64,000 nucleotides of DNA. It comes from Erpobdella octoculata (Eukaryota; Annelida; Clitellata; Hirudinida; Erpobdellidae). The DNA lies in the NCBI GenBank assembly GCA_963978895.1, contig OZ022246.1:24644675-24708674 (forward strand), written 5' to 3'. The notes under the pieces were generated by a model. That model searched no databases. It had not been told where the DNA came from and worked only from the letters and a program-made list of their open reading frames with translations. The position numbers and the translations under genes are program-made. Each line of letters begins with the position of its first letter. Position 1 is the first letter of the stretch. Below are positions 36,636 through 50,149 of the stretch, piece by piece.

Positions 36636-36990
36636 TGAACACATACATTTGTACACGTAGATACAAACTGAACACATACATTTGTACACGTAGATACAAA
36701 CTGAACACATACATTTGTACACGTAGATACAAACTGAACACATACATTTGTACACGTAGATACAAACTGAACACATACATTTGTACACGTAGATACAAAC
36801 TGAACACATACATTTGTACACGTAGATACAAACTGAACACAAGCATACGCATGCTAGTTATAGACAAATGAACACATAAATTCGTACACGTACATACAAA
36901 CCGAATACAAGCATACACATGCTAGTTATAGACAAATGAACACATAAATTTGTACACGTACATACAAACTGAACACATACGCACATGCAT
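36636..36990. repeat. 33-bp minisatellite plus longer derived units
   Basis: Six nearly perfect copies of a 33-bp unit (ACACATACATTTGTACACG followed by TAGATACAAACTGA) lie at 36636-36840. Two longer units with GCATGCTAGTTATAGACAAATG inserts follow. The unit length is a multiple of 3, so three frames stay open. Non-coding is the simpler reading. Confidence 0.92.
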
Positions 36991-38048
36991 AAGTGCACAT
37001 AAACAAACGTACAAGAATTCATATATATTATATATTCTACAAGAGTCGAATCAGAATTTAATGACGGTCATCCAAGATGTTTGACCTCTCTGTTGTACGA
37101 CGTTGATGTTTATTAGTACTCTCTTCTTCATCGTCATCATCTTTTTCATCTTCATCTTCATCTTCATCATCATCTTCATTTTCATCATCATCTTCTTTTT
37201 ATGTGCATTAAGTCTAATTTCTTCTTCATTATCATCTTCTTCTTCATCCTCCTCATCGTCTTCTTCTTGATTCTAATTTTTCTTTCTTCTAAAACTATAT
37301 GACAAAATGAACATTTTGTTAAAGTTGTATAAGTGAAGTTAAAAATCTAACAAATTTTTTCTATGAATAAAAAAGAGTAATATAAACATAAAGATATATA
37401 ATTACTTATATATTTATGTTTATATTGAAACAAATACATTTTTTTCTAGTTTACGGTTTTTGTTTTAGTTGTATATGCAAATGTAATATTATAACCTTTT
37501 GATGTTCCTCTCTCAACACATCTCAGAGCAGGACACAACTCATCTTACAGATTCTTTATTTCTTCTTCCTTGTGTCTCTTGTTTTCTTTTTCGTTCTCTC
37601 TCTCTCTCTCTCTCTTTTTCTTTCTCTTTTTTTCTCTTTTTTCCCAGTTTTTCGCCGTTTTTATCTATTTTTCTTTTTTTCTAAAAATAAAAATACGGAC
37701 ACTACCGATACAGAGGAAAACATGAAATGTAAACGGTTTTCACTTATTTGTTATAACGGTAATATCTAATGTTATATCGTTAATTCAAGTTATGTATATA
37801 TTTAATTATTATAACGTAAAAATTAAAAAAATAATTTATTGTGTTTAGTTTTTATTGATTACATTTACTAGCGCTGTTGAAAATATAAAATCAGAAAAAA
37901 AGTTTGAAATTGGCTTTTTTTGATAACTTTTTTTCGTGCTCAAAGCAGAACTTTCGCTTCTCGAATTGAGCGGGAAATTCCAGCTGCCAAAAATAACTCT
38001 CCTCTCATTTCCCGAGCAGACGGATCTTTCAAGACAAACGGATATCCG

Positions 38049-38085
<37 letters not shown>

Positions 38086-39361
38086 CAAATTTGCAGATGG
38101 TGAAAAAAAATGAACAAAAAAATACAATTTAGAGATAAGAAATAAAAATAACAACGACAATAACAATACGGAAGAGAAAACTTAACAGCGGATATGAGCT
38201 CGGCCTCAGAAGTCTCCCAGGCTGACGTCATCTCATGAATAATTAATGAGTTAATAAATATTCAATAGCTTCTTTCAATTACCGGCTCCCTTTGAAAAGT
38301 GCTCTGAGAAGGGGTGAAGAAAAAGAAAGAAATAGATAATGATAGAGACAAAAGAGAAAAAAATGAAAAATAACTCATGTGTTTTACTTGTTTTTTTACT
38401 TAATTTTCTATTTTCTTTTTTTTTCTTTTTTTTCTTTTTTTTCTATTTTTTCTTCTTTTTTCGTAAAAAATAAAAAAAAAATTGAAAAATCTAAACAAAT
38501 GTAATTTCTAATGCATTTGTTAAATAAAAAACCAGAATTTACTTTGAAAAAAACAAAGAAATCCAAATAATTATTGGCAACTTAAATCCTTACAAGTACA
38601 TCCCTAGAAAAGAAAGGCGCCTCTTGTTAATCCTCCTTTAAAACAGCACCGAATTTATTCGACATAATCGACTTTAATTTGCTTCAATACCGTTTCTCTT
38701 ATTAGACTTTTTCAATTAAAAAAATTGATTTAGATATTACAAATAAGAAGCTATTTATAGAAATTAAAAAAACGAGCATGTTAATTATCGGATAATAAAG
38801 AGCAAGGTGAAGGTTGTAAGACCAGGACGCCAAATGTTTGACCTACCTCAGCAGTGTTCAGGAAATCTCGTTCCCGTGGGACTGGGATCAGGGATCACTT
38901 ATTTTTACCTTCCATCAGCACGTGTCTCTGTAGTAAGAATATGACAGACTCCATCCAAGCCGCAAAACCGGTATTTAAAATTTTTTTATATTATAAATAT
39001 TTGTATTTATACAATTATTAGTAGTATTCTTATTATCATCATTATTAATATTATTATTTTGAAAAAAAAGAGAGAGGGAGAGAGAGAAAAAGGAAAGAGA
39101 AGAATCGTGGTGAGGACAACTGAAATTCTCACGCTCTGATGATCGATGTCCAGACACGATAGTCATCTATATATATGGAAACTCTTGGTTGTGATAAAAA
39201 CATTCAGAAAAAGAAAAGAAAATTTAATAAAAAAAAATTAATTTGACTTTTTTTTACTTTTCGATTGATTTTTTTTAATTGCTTTGCGAAGGCAGACGAA
39301 AAAAAGTATTTCTTGCGTGCATGCTTGCGTGCATGCATGTGAGTGTGTCTAACAGTTTATT

Positions 39362-39362
<1 letters not shown>

Positions 39363-39443
<81 letters not shown>
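39363..39443. repeat. (TA)n microsatellite
   Basis: About 80 bp of TA followed by a short TG stretch. Confidence 0.97.
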
Positions 39444-39457
<14 letters not shown>

Positions 39458-40032
39458 ATGTGTGTGTATACTTGTGTGGCTAGACACGAGAGAAAATGTA
39501 AAAGAAAGAGAGAGAGAGAGTAGGGAAAAGATAGAGAGAGAGAAAGAAAGAGAGTTCAGTGAGATGGACATGCGTTCGGACAATATGAAAGTTGTCCGAT
39601 TGTTGCCCTGTTGGACTTCTCGCCGCGAATTGAAGAACAGAGTGAAAGAACGAAAGAACAAAAAAAAACTAAAGATATAAGTAGATGAAACGTGAATGAA
39701 TAAAATTCAAATAAAAATATCAATAACTGATAAGTTTGGAATAGAATTTCTTCAGTATTAAAAAAAAGTCTTCATTGAACTCGTATTGTTTGATTGCGGT
39801 ACTGTTGGAGTTGTCCACTCTATGTGACAGTTAGTTTATGAATGACCACCTATAAAACGTGCCTATTTTAATTAGAAATATTTTGATCTAGCACTAGAGT
39901 AATTAAATCCAACCACTGTTATCCACTGTTATTTATTATATATTTATAATCAAATTTCATTTTTAGGCATACATACGTTAGTTAATATTGCAATTAGTTG
40001 AAATAAAATAGAAACAGATAGAAGATGAAGAA

Positions 40033-42621
40033 ATGATAACATTCCGGAAAATGAAATCATCAAAGAGGATGCCGCTCCATGTAGCCGCCATACTCCTTGC
40101 GATCGGGTCAGTCTTTTCATCATCTTCATATTCACCATCCATATGCCCTGACGGTTGTACCTGCTCGAGGAACTCGAACTCCATCTCGTGCCAAGGAGCT
40201 CTAATGGACGAAGTACCCAGAAGTCTCGACCAGTCTACCACGACTCTGGACTTTTCGAAAAACGCTCTCACTTTCATCAATACACAGACGTTTCTCTTCT
40301 TGCAAAAGCTCGTTCAGCTCAAGCTGAGTTTCAACGACATCGAGTCGATAGCCGACGGCTCGTTCGGCTCGACGACGTCTCTTCAGACTATCGATTTAAG
40401 CTCGAACGCTTTGGCTGAAGTCCGAAACTACACTTTCTTGGGAGCCGACATGCTCCTACGGCTAGACCTCTCGGACAACAAGTTGCTGACTGTCGACGGG
40501 GCTTTCTCGACTCTGAAAGAGCTATCGTGGCTTAATCTCTGCAAAAATCGGCTGACTCAGATCAGCGAGCGAACTTTCGAAGGCTTAGCGAATCTTCGCT
40601 ACATTCTCCTGTGCGACAACTCAATTCGAACGATAGAGAAGAACAGCTTCGCCTCGATGGACAAACTCGCTCGCATCGAGCTGAAAAACAACCTGCTGAA
40701 AGACCTGAAAGAATTCCATTTCACCTCAACCTTTCTATCCTACATCGACCTCTCAGAGTGCTGGCTCAACTACGTCCCCAGGGGTCTGCCGAATTCCATC
40801 CGCTACCTCCAGCTCAGAAGAAACAACTTAACCTCCCTCGACGGTTCGACATTTCTGGACTGCCGCTTCATCAGCATTCTCGTACTCGACGACAATCTCA
40901 TCTTCCAGATAGAGAACAACACTTTCCACGGAATGATCTACCTCCAACAGCTCTGGCTCAACAACAACCAGCTGAGAAGAATCTCCAGTAAGTTTCCATC
41001 CGGCTTGCAGCGACTTTTTCTCGACTCGAATTATCTAGCCGACGTTCCTGGCTACGTTTTCCCGCCAGATTCTGGCCTCGACACCTTGTCGCTGGCTTCG
41101 AACCAAATCGAAACGCTGTCGGAGAACTGCTTTAGAAATTTAAAATTTCTCAAAAAACTCGACTTGTCCAATAACAAAATCGCACGCCTTAGCAACGTCA
41201 GTTTCTTCCACACTTTCAAACTCAACGGCCTCGACCTTTCGAGAAACCCTTTGAGACATTTCAAGAAAGATTCTTTCAGAAGTTTGAACCAGTTGGAAAA
41301 ACTCCACCTCTCCTACATCTCGACGACGAATCCTCAGATCGATCCAGATGCTTTTCAAGGACTGGAAAACGTCGGTAAACTCGACCTAGACAGCAGCTCT
41401 GGTCTGGTCCAGAAAATCATAACGTCGGACGACATTCTGTCTTGTTTTCCGGGAGTCCGCGAGTTGAATCTCAGGAAATCTCAGCTGACCGGTTTGCGAT
41501 ACGATTTCATGGAGTTCTTCCCCAATCTTGGCCATCTTAAGATCTCGAGCAATCGCTGGTGCTGCGACAAGGCGCTCCTCTGGCTGAAGGGCTGGTTCAA
41601 GACTCCACCGGCTGGCGTCAACGTGAGTCTAGTGGAAGATAATTACTGCTACTCTCCTTTCGAGTTGAGAGGGCAAAGCTTGTTGAAGAGCAAATTCGTC
41701 GACTACTCGGATTATACGTGTCACGTATTTACACCCAGTTTCTTCGATGACGACGACGACTACCCCGGCGTCGGCCTGTCAGAAACGACTAAGCGACAGC
41801 CGTCGGATTTCAAGCCGCCAGCCGTCGACTCAGAAATCTACGATTGGGAGGGCGATTTTGAAGGTTCGCCGTTCTCATCTTCAACGACGAAGATATCAGC
41901 GACGGCGACAGCTACTGCACTAACGCCTACGACGGTTCAGTTGCGACTGGCGGCATTCAATACGAACAAGCAGACCAAACACTACAGAAACAGTAGCAGC
42001 AATATGGCCGCAACGAAAAAGCCTCGACCACTTTCGACCATCTTTCTGCCTACGTCAAAACACCTCGCCATACTTTCAGACGACGATGGCAAGAAAGCCA
42101 GTCAGTCAGCACGTGAATCTCAGACGTACGAAGCATCAGAGTCGTCAGCGACGTTTTTCATACTAGCAGTTATCCTGATATCCATCATCATCTTCATCGG
42201 CCTGTTGCTCTTGTTGCTAATAGTATATCTAGTGTTCAAATCCATCAAGGCTAGGAGAATGGAGTCGAAAAAACTGACCGATTCTAAGATGGCCGGAAGT
42301 TCGTACGACGAAAGCCTTGTTTATCCAGTCCAGACAGACGTAGTGGTAAACTGCAACACGTCGACCGACGCCTCCGGTCAGCATAACGCGCTCTGCGGTC
42401 AGTACTTTCTGCCGCTGAAGACGTCGAAGACGTTCGGCAGCGACGGCGACGGACGATTCGGCAAGACCTGCTCGAGTCCGTCGACGACGAGTCAGAGAGT
42501 GTCGATGAAGAATCAGTCGTCAACTCTCGGCAAGAAAGTTCGAGAATCCATGACGCTCATACCGGGCAGGGACATAAATCACGAAGGCCCTCTGAAAGTT
42601 TACAAGTGGGCCGACTTTTAA
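40033..42621 (+). CDS. Leucine-rich repeat transmembrane receptor, single exon
   Basis: 862 residues from ATG 40033; ATG 40051 or 40069 would also leave a signal peptide (hydrophobic core about 14-31). Order: LRR N-terminal cap with Cys 38, 42, 44 and 53; about 16-18 LRRs at residues 65-505 with LxxLxLxxNxL spacing; LRR C-terminal cap with WCC at 509-511, C539 and C563; an acidic then Ser/Thr-rich stalk (570-700); one transmembrane segment (about 706-735); and a basic-flanked cytoplasmic tail of about 125 residues ending KVYKWADF. No Ig, fibronectin or TIR domain is present, so it is neither a Toll receptor nor a kekkon-type protein. It is probably a cell-surface adhesion or ligand-binding receptor. 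The coding sequence is markedly more GC-rich than the surroundings. AATAAA at 42684 is a plausible polyadenylation signal. Confidence 0.93.
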   Translation: MITFRKMKSSKRMPLHVAAILLAIGSVFSSSSYSPSICPDGCTCSRNSNSISCQGALMDEVPRSLDQSTTTLDFSKNALTFINTQTFLFLQKLVQLKLSFNDIESIADGSFGSTTSLQTIDLSSNALAEVRNYTFLGADMLLRLDLSDNKLLTVDGAFSTLKELSWLNLCKNRLTQISERTFEGLANLRYILLCDNSIRTIEKNSFASMDKLARIELKNNLLKDLKEFHFTSTFLSYIDLSECWLNYVPRGLPNSIRYLQLRRNNLTSLDGSTFLDCRFISILVLDDNLIFQIENNTFHGMIYLQQLWLNNNQLRRISSKFPSGLQRLFLDSNYLADVPGYVFPPDSGLDTLSLASNQIETLSENCFRNLKFLKKLDLSNNKIARLSNVSFFHTFKLNGLDLSRNPLRHFKKDSFRSLNQLEKLHLSYISTTNPQIDPDAFQGLENVGKLDLDSSSGLVQKIITSDDILSCFPGVRELNLRKSQLTGLRYDFMEFFPNLGHLKISSNRWCCDKALLWLKGWFKTPPAGVNVSLVEDNYCYSPFELRGQSLLKSKFVDYSDYTCHVFTPSFFDDDDDYPGVGLSETTKRQPSDFKPPAVDSEIYDWEGDFEGSPFSSSTTKISATATATALTPTTVQLRLAAFNTNKQTKHYRNSSSNMAATKKPRPLSTIFLPTSKHLAILSDDDGKKASQSARESQTYEASESSATFFILAVILISIIIFIGLLLLLLIVYLVFKSIKARRMESKKLTDSKMAGSSYDESLVYPVQTDVVVNCNTSTDASGQHNALCGQYFLPLKTSKTFGSDGDGRFGKTCSSPSTTSQRVSMKNQSSTLGKKVRESMTLIPGRDINHEGPLKVYKWADF

Positions 42622-44024
42622 AATCGTTAACTTGTTCTGATTCTCTCGGGTTAAAGCGCAATTCGTGTTAAGTGGCTAAAAAAAATAAATATGTGTCTGC
42701 TGAAATGATTAATATCGTGTATTTAGATGCTCTGTTTAGCTAAACTGGAACTTTCAACACTTCTAAGCGACACTGTCTTGTAGAATTGAGTAGAGATTTT
42801 GTACAGAAGGCGATTCTCCTTGTCATAGCTTTAGTCTTTGCAGAAATCTCTATCTGTCTCTGCATTAATAAGTAAGGTTATTTTCAAATATCAGTAACTT
42901 GGAGGTCTAGTTTGATTGATATATTTATTTTAACTTAGACGAATTGGTCAACGTATTTTATTTACTGACCAGTTATCGATTGACTTATAAACGATTTTTT
43001 TATCTATTTGATTAAATGTTTTTATTTAAAAGATTACAATTATTTCATAAAAAAAATTGCGTTTTTTACTTCTCACTCAAGCGTAAGCAGTGGACAATAG
43101 TGGTTGTAGGCGTCCTATGACTCTAAATGGCACTGACACTGATGATTATCGCTGTTAAATTCTAAGCTCCTGGGCTAGATTGGACATGACTCAGGTCACA
43201 ATGTGAGACCACGAGCGATTCCATCTTAAATTATAATGAGAAAAAAGCACATGTCAGGGTACTTGCTTAGCCACCCTCGGGGAGTTCAGGGCCCCGGGTC
43301 GTTCTAACCACCCCGGTTCCGAAGCGGTACAGGGTCGGGTGGGGTAGCTTTAAAAACAGCTAATAATAATAACGTACTTGGTAACCACGAACAAAACGAA
43401 ACACGGCTTAGCGATGGAAATCGCTTACTGCAGTGTCAGATGGGGCATCATGTGACCGGATGGAAAAGCTATCAAGATGGAGACGCTCTCTCGTGCGTCG
43501 GCGGCGGCGGCACACTCAATAACTTTGTAAACATACGCGCATTGGCCGAGATCGATTGCTTGTACAAGTCTTAAATTTTGAAAACTACCCGGTCCTTAGA
43601 AAGCGATCTATTTTTTGTTTGTTTATGTTTAAATAACTTTCTGGGGTTTTTTTCTCTCAAGAAAAATGAATTTACGAAATGATGAATTGCATTGATGAAT
43701 TATCAACGCACATCCGCAAGAAGAATTTCTTTAATCGTTTTATTTTAAAAAAAAGAAAGAAAACCAACTTTCTAGCTAAACCGGTTTCGGATTTCACTAA
43801 CATGTCTCCTGTGCCTTTTAAAATAACGCATTTAAATTTTAATCTTCATATTTAAATTTTCGTACGTTTATTAATAAACAAAAAAACAGTGAAATTGTTT
43901 GTAAATTTTACTATTATTAAATATGGCGTGATGTGTTGTTGAATTGTTTTTTTTTGACGATGGTTTCTTCTTAGAATTCATTCCAGTAAAGTGAGACTGA
44001 TGACTTATGCCTATTAGTTGTGAG

Positions 44025-44431
44025 TGTATGTATGTATGTATGTATGTATGTATGTATGTATGTATGTATGTATGTATGTATGTATGTATGTATGTATGTA
44101 TGTATGTATGTATGTATGTATGTATGTATGTATGTATGTATGTATGTATGTATGTATGTATGTATGTATGTATGTATGTATGTATGTATGTATGTATGTA
44201 TGTATGTATGTATGTATGTATGTATGTATGTATGTATGTATGTATGTATGTATGTATGTATGTATGTATGTATGTATGTATGTATGTATGTATGTATGTA
44301 TGTATGTATGTATGTATGTATGTATGTATGTATGTATGTATGTATGTATGTATGTATGTATGTATGTATGTATGTATGTATGTATGTATGTATGTATGTA
44401 TGTATGTATGTATGTATGTATGTATGTATGA
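44025..44431. repeat. (TATG)n tetranucleotide array
   Basis: About 100 perfect copies of TATG over roughly 400 bp. The CMYV and YIHT frames are artefacts. Confidence 0.98.
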
Positions 44432-44663
44432 TGTGTCTCCATTCAGTTCGATTGTGTTTGTTCAGTTTCATAAAAGTTAAAATTGGTTTATGAAAAATTT
44501 AAATCTAAAAAAAAAACTTTTATTCTTGTTTTCATTCTTGAAAACGAAATAACTTCTTCAGTTTTTTTTTGTTCATATCAACTTGCACCCGGAATGGATT
44601 TGCAAATTTTTATTTTTGACTCCGTTGTTTCTCCATCTCTTTAATTTCTGTTCCCTCATTCTG

Positions 44664-45020
<357 letters not shown>

Positions 45021-45354
45021 TTTCTTTTTCTTTCTCTGTCTATTTGTCTCAGTCTGTTTTCCGCCTCTCATCTGTATTTCTCTATAACTTTGAATGTCTT
45101 CTCCATAGTATCAGTCTCTATCATCACATCACTGCGTGCAGCTTCTCGTACGGTCGGTCATTCTGAGATAGTACTGGTGGTCGTCTCAAAACTCGGTAAT
45201 CATGAATTGAGACACTCAGAAACGAAGGTCCTTAATATCTCCACTGGGAGCAATTTTATAAAAGTCCAAACCCGGCGCGCGGGGCGAAGTAAAATGCAAA
45301 TAAAAGCGACCATCGTGAAAATGTGAGACCAGTTCTTTCTCTCATTCACTTTCA

Positions 45355-45460
45355 TCTTCTCTCTTTCTTTTTCTTTTTCTTTTTCTCTTTCTCTTTCTCT
45401 TTCTTTTTCTCTTTCTCTTTCTCTTTCTCTTTTTTTTCTCTTTCTTTGTCTCCGTCTCTG
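45355..45460. repeat. (TTTCTC)n pyrimidine tract
   Basis: Imperfect TTTCTC/TTTTTC repeats, about 100 bp of pure pyrimidine on the plus strand. Confidence 0.93.
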
Positions 45461-46005
45461 TCTCCTTTTATTTTTCTCTTTCGACTTTTTTCTCCAGCAT
45501 TAATGATGGAATTCATCGCCCCCTCTATCAAGTTTTTCACTCATCATTAATTCACCACAACCCGTCCATCACCCATCCGCCATCACCCCCTCTCATATTG
45601 TCGTCAAACATCGTCGACTTGAGCTTTCACCTATCGCCTACCTACCTGCACGACACCCAATTATCACTTCGGTCATATAAATATGCACCCTCTTTTTTCT
45701 CACACACCATTTCTTAACTTTTAATTAATGAGTTATTTATTAGCTATCTTTCTCCAATTCTGGATGCATATTTTCAATCGCGTGCTTTCATTTTAATTTT
45801 TTTTTCCAACTTCGACATGTTGAGCTCACTTCAGAACAATTCTACATTCCTGTATAAGTCTCAGTAGTTCTATCCGAAAAACTGTTTGCCCAGTGCCCTT
45901 CCAAAAAATGAGCCTCTGTAATTCTACGCTTAAATGAATCAAACTTTAGAAAAGACTTATCTCAACTTTCATGTTGTGCTTCTAAACTTTGTTCCTCTCC
46001 TACCA

Positions 46006-46039
<34 letters not shown>

Positions 46040-47220
46040 TTTCTCAAATATTTTTTTAATCTTTTTAATTTTAATCTATTTTTATTTTTTTACAAACTTT
46101 TATTTAGGTTACAATCTCTGATTGTGTGTTTGTGTGTGTGTGTGTGGCTTTCTCTGTACACAAATCTTGCAAGTAAAATTTAACCAGCTTTTTGACTAGC
46201 TAGGAAGCTGAAACTTTCAGCATAGCTTTATATTGGATGACAATACATGATTCAATTAAAAAAAACTTAATTTGAACATCTTTCGTATTTCTAAATCGAG
46301 TGTATTTAAAATCAAAGTTTGTGTTAAAAAACCTCGTTTTTTCCTTTACTTGTTTACTTATATAAATATTTTTGTGTTTTTTGCAACTTAAAAAGATTCA
46401 TAGTTTAAGGACCAGTCTCTCCTGAACTTTCGACCACAGGCTTGACTTACCATTTAGCCAACCAACCAATCTCAATTTTTCTTTTTGATTCTTCCCAGCT
46501 TCTCCTGCCTGTTCTACGCCTCCTCTATCTAATCTTCTCTTTCTTCTTTTTCCTTCTCCAATAAACTCACCCCCGTTCTTCCCTTTCCCCTCCCCCACTC
46601 AACTGTATCCGATGCTAGGAAGTCACGTCCTCTTTAACGTCGGTGCTTGGGACATTACGAAAGCGTTACAACAACGATGATGAGAGGGATGTTTGTAAAT
46701 AATTCAAGCTACTGCTGGTTTATAGCAAGCTCAAGAAATATCTTACTTTGTGAAGATTCTATTTTTTTTTTTTTAATTTTTGATGGGGTGACGCACCCTC
46801 TAAAGCACTTTCATCAAAGCACATTTTGTGTTTTCCGATTAATAAATAATCTGGTTTTTAGTTGAGCGTATAATCTTCACAAAAACCTTGACAACAAATC
46901 CCACAAAAACCCTCTCAAAAACCCACAAAAAACCTTCAAAGGAAATGTTATTATTTCACTGAACTTTGCTGCACAAAAGCGTTGCAACTTCGAAATTCCC
47001 GGATGTGCCATCTTGCCCCGAGTTTCTGTCATTGGTTCTCCGAGCTGCAAGGTATTTTTATCCTCCAATACGGACTGGGTCTGAGATCACGTGATTGCTA
47101 CCATTATTAATTTGTTAAGATGTATGTCGTCTTGTTTGTAAAGATGTGAGTGACATAGACATAGTAAAAGAGAAATATATGAAGATAGATAGAAAGAGAG
47201 AGATGTATAGAAAAAGAGAA

Positions 47221-47347
<127 letters not shown>

Positions 47348-47817
47348 AAAAGAAATAAGTTTATTGCCAAGAATGGATTGATATTTCAAATTGAAATACA
47401 CTTCATAAATTTGAAACATTGGTAGCTGGGAGACATCGGGAGTACGCTCGTAAAAGTTCCAATAAAATGTGAAGGATTGAATGAATAAATACACACATGG
47501 AATACGATAAATACATTCGTAGGCTCTTGGTGTACATTAAATAGATACCTGGAATACAGTGGATATACATAACATGGAATACCATAGATACATTACGTGG
47601 TATTGGTATTACATTTATGGAATACAATAGATACACTACGTGGTATTAAATACATGGAATACAATCAATACAATGGGAATACAAATATGATATACATGGA
47701 ATACAATCAATACAATGGGAATACAAATATGACATACAGTGAATCTCACTAACTAACCAATTGTTCGTTTTGAACGTTATCAATTGAATTCGTCGTACAA
47801 CCGTTGGAAAATCACAG

Positions 47818-48024
<207 letters not shown>

Positions 48025-48107
48025 TAAATAAAAAATAAATAAAATAATTATATTACCGAATAAATAAATAGATAAAAAATTATATTACCGAATCGCATTT
48101 TTCAGTT

Positions 48108-48405
48108 TCTACCTGCTACAACTGCCACAGCATCTCCGACGACCGCAGCTACAACGACCACACGACAGCCACACTAACTGCACCTGCGCCTGGCGTCTCG
48201 TGCGGCCGGGATTACGATCCCGATGCTCCTGGGAGTCGTTGAAAGCCATTAGACGGCAGGGCAACTTGCCACCACACGGTGCCGTAATTACGCGACAAAA
48301 CCCGGCAAGGCAGAGCACCGAGGCCACTCTTTCTCTCTTTCTCTTTTTCTCTTTCCTCCTTGCTGGTCTTTTACGCGGGAGATGATGACGACGACGAAGA
48401 AGCAC
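48108..48405. other. GC-rich island, candidate exon of uncertain strand
   Basis: Plus strand: after TTTTTCAG (acceptor-like, ending near 48105) the frame stays open to about 48385. It contains NCTCAWRLVRPGLRSRCSW and then decays into a CT-rich LSLFLFF stretch. Minus strand: a 98-codon frame (48109-48405) ends with a Cys/Arg-rich segment SCGRCSCGRRRCCGSCSR. It has a possible donor (AG|GTAGAA) just before its stop. Base composition differs sharply from the flanks. I cannot decide between an exon on either strand and a fragment of a repeat. Confidence 0.4.
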
Positions 48406-48611
48406 AATTCAAAGCTATGTTGCCGTTTGCATTTGTTTTCGAAGATGAAGTTATCGAAGCTGCTGCTGATGTACTTGTAGCTTCGTGCAGCTGTAGCAGC
48501 TAGAAAATGTATTTAAGATAAGGTGATCGCAGCTATTAAAGAGCAATAAACAAAGTTAATGAAAAGACAAGCAGCTTAAAGATAAAGTTAAAATATTTTG
48601 GTAAAATGTAA

Positions 48612-48789
48612 AATATACAGTGAGCGGCATATTTGATGTTTGCTGCAAAATTATTTCAATTTCATAAAACAAAATATAATATCGCAAGGCCACCAGATAT
48701 ACAGTGAGTGGTACATTTGATGTTTGCTGCAAAATTATTTCAATTTCATAAAACAAAATATAATATCGCAAGGCCACCAGACATATAAA
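48612..48789. repeat. Two-copy direct repeat of about 87 bp
   Basis: The segment from TACAGTGAGCGGCATATTTGA to AAGGCCACCAGA occurs twice in tandem with only three or four differences. Confidence 0.93.
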
Positions 48790-50149
48790 GTTACACCCAT
48801 AGAAGTTACACATCAACTGAATAATAAACAACCAGACAGACAGACAGTTATTGTAAACATGGTAATATGTATTTCATTCATACAAAACCACAAACGTAGT
48901 TACAACATTTGATTCAGTACTTTCTTTTACTTCAGCCACTTTTTTTGACAATTTTTAATAATAGTTCTAACGAGTTGCATATTAATAGAACAACATAGAA
49001 CAAAAAGTCAAAAACTCAAAAAAAAGACATCCGAACAGCAATTCTAAGACAATAAAATCATTTTTGGAATTAATTTTTTTTTGGAGTCTGACGCATTGAC
49101 ATGGCATCACATGACTGCTGACCATGAATAAAGCAGCATTTCTTCTCCAGTCCTTCTCCCTCTGGTGCCTGGAAAAAGTAGGAGACTTGAAATAAAAGAA
49201 ATAATTTTTTTTTGGAAAAGTTTTTTTATTTCTGTTTTTTATTTTTATTGTCGGCGGAAAATAATTTTTTAGCAAGATTTCAGTTTATTCTTTTCAATTC
49301 TATATTGTTAATCATGCATCAGTTATCACCTTTACGACAACTTTGTGGATTTTGAGTTTAAATAACAATGTTCATCTTTACATTTCATTTTAAATGGCAA
49401 AAATTTAGATTTTTTCTGAAATATATTTATTAAAAAAGAGGCAGTTGTCTCGCTGGTGGAAAATCTGAAGAAGAGATGTCATCCGGTTCGACAAGTACGG
49501 AATTGAGGAAAAAATTAATAATTAGTTCTAATCAGCTGACCGGAGCATGCATGGATGAAAACATTGGAAGGGGAAGATGTGTATGTGAATGTGTGTATGA
49601 TGTATGTGTGTTTGTGTGTGTGTGTGTGTGTGGGGTGTGATCGAGTGTTGATCTACTCATTATTAAATGACAACCTGGTTTGAACGGATGCATGACGACA
49701 GAAAAACAAAAACAAAAAATATGAAAAAAAAATATACAGGAAGATGAAGAAAGAGAAAGAAGAAAAGAGAGAGAGGGAAAGATAGGAGCTGCATCTGTCC
49801 TTGGGGTAGCAAATAAACGTGATGTACAAGTGATATTGGGATGCATAAATAAATCTAAACACATGTTTGATTTCTTTCTTGCTTGCTTTTTACCATCACT
49901 TTTGCATTTACGTTATTTCTTTACTTTCATCTCTTCATCATTTTTCCATTTTTTTATTTTTTTACTTTAATTGTTTTGTTGAACCTAATTTCTTTATAGT
50001 TAACATTTAATTGTTATGCTGTTTTTTTTTCTAAACCTGTGCATTTTTAGTTAATTTTTTCCAATGAAAAAAGACCACCTCTTTGTCCGATCTTTGTATA
50101 TTCTCCCTATTCCCTTACAATCCTTTCCCACCGTATCTACCATTTACAT

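Larger units (their letters stand above)
34554..40032. other. Intergenic desert, part 2
   Basis: No supportable exon over 5.5 kb. It holds a TG array (34749-34816), GA array (35333-35401), SINE copy C, the 33-bp minisatellite, TTC/ATC-rich sequence (37120-37270), CT-rich runs near 37597-37680, a TA array (39363-39443) and GA-rich sequence to 39560. The stretch above about 39700 is the likely promoter region of the LRR gene. Confidence 0.5.

Noticed and set aside
43240..43560. GC-richer stretch suspected as an RNA gene
   Set aside because: No tRNA, snRNA or rRNA signature and no long open frame could be supported.
44007..44493. Five overlapping ORFs of CMYV or YIHT repeats
   Set aside because: Translation of the TATG array only.
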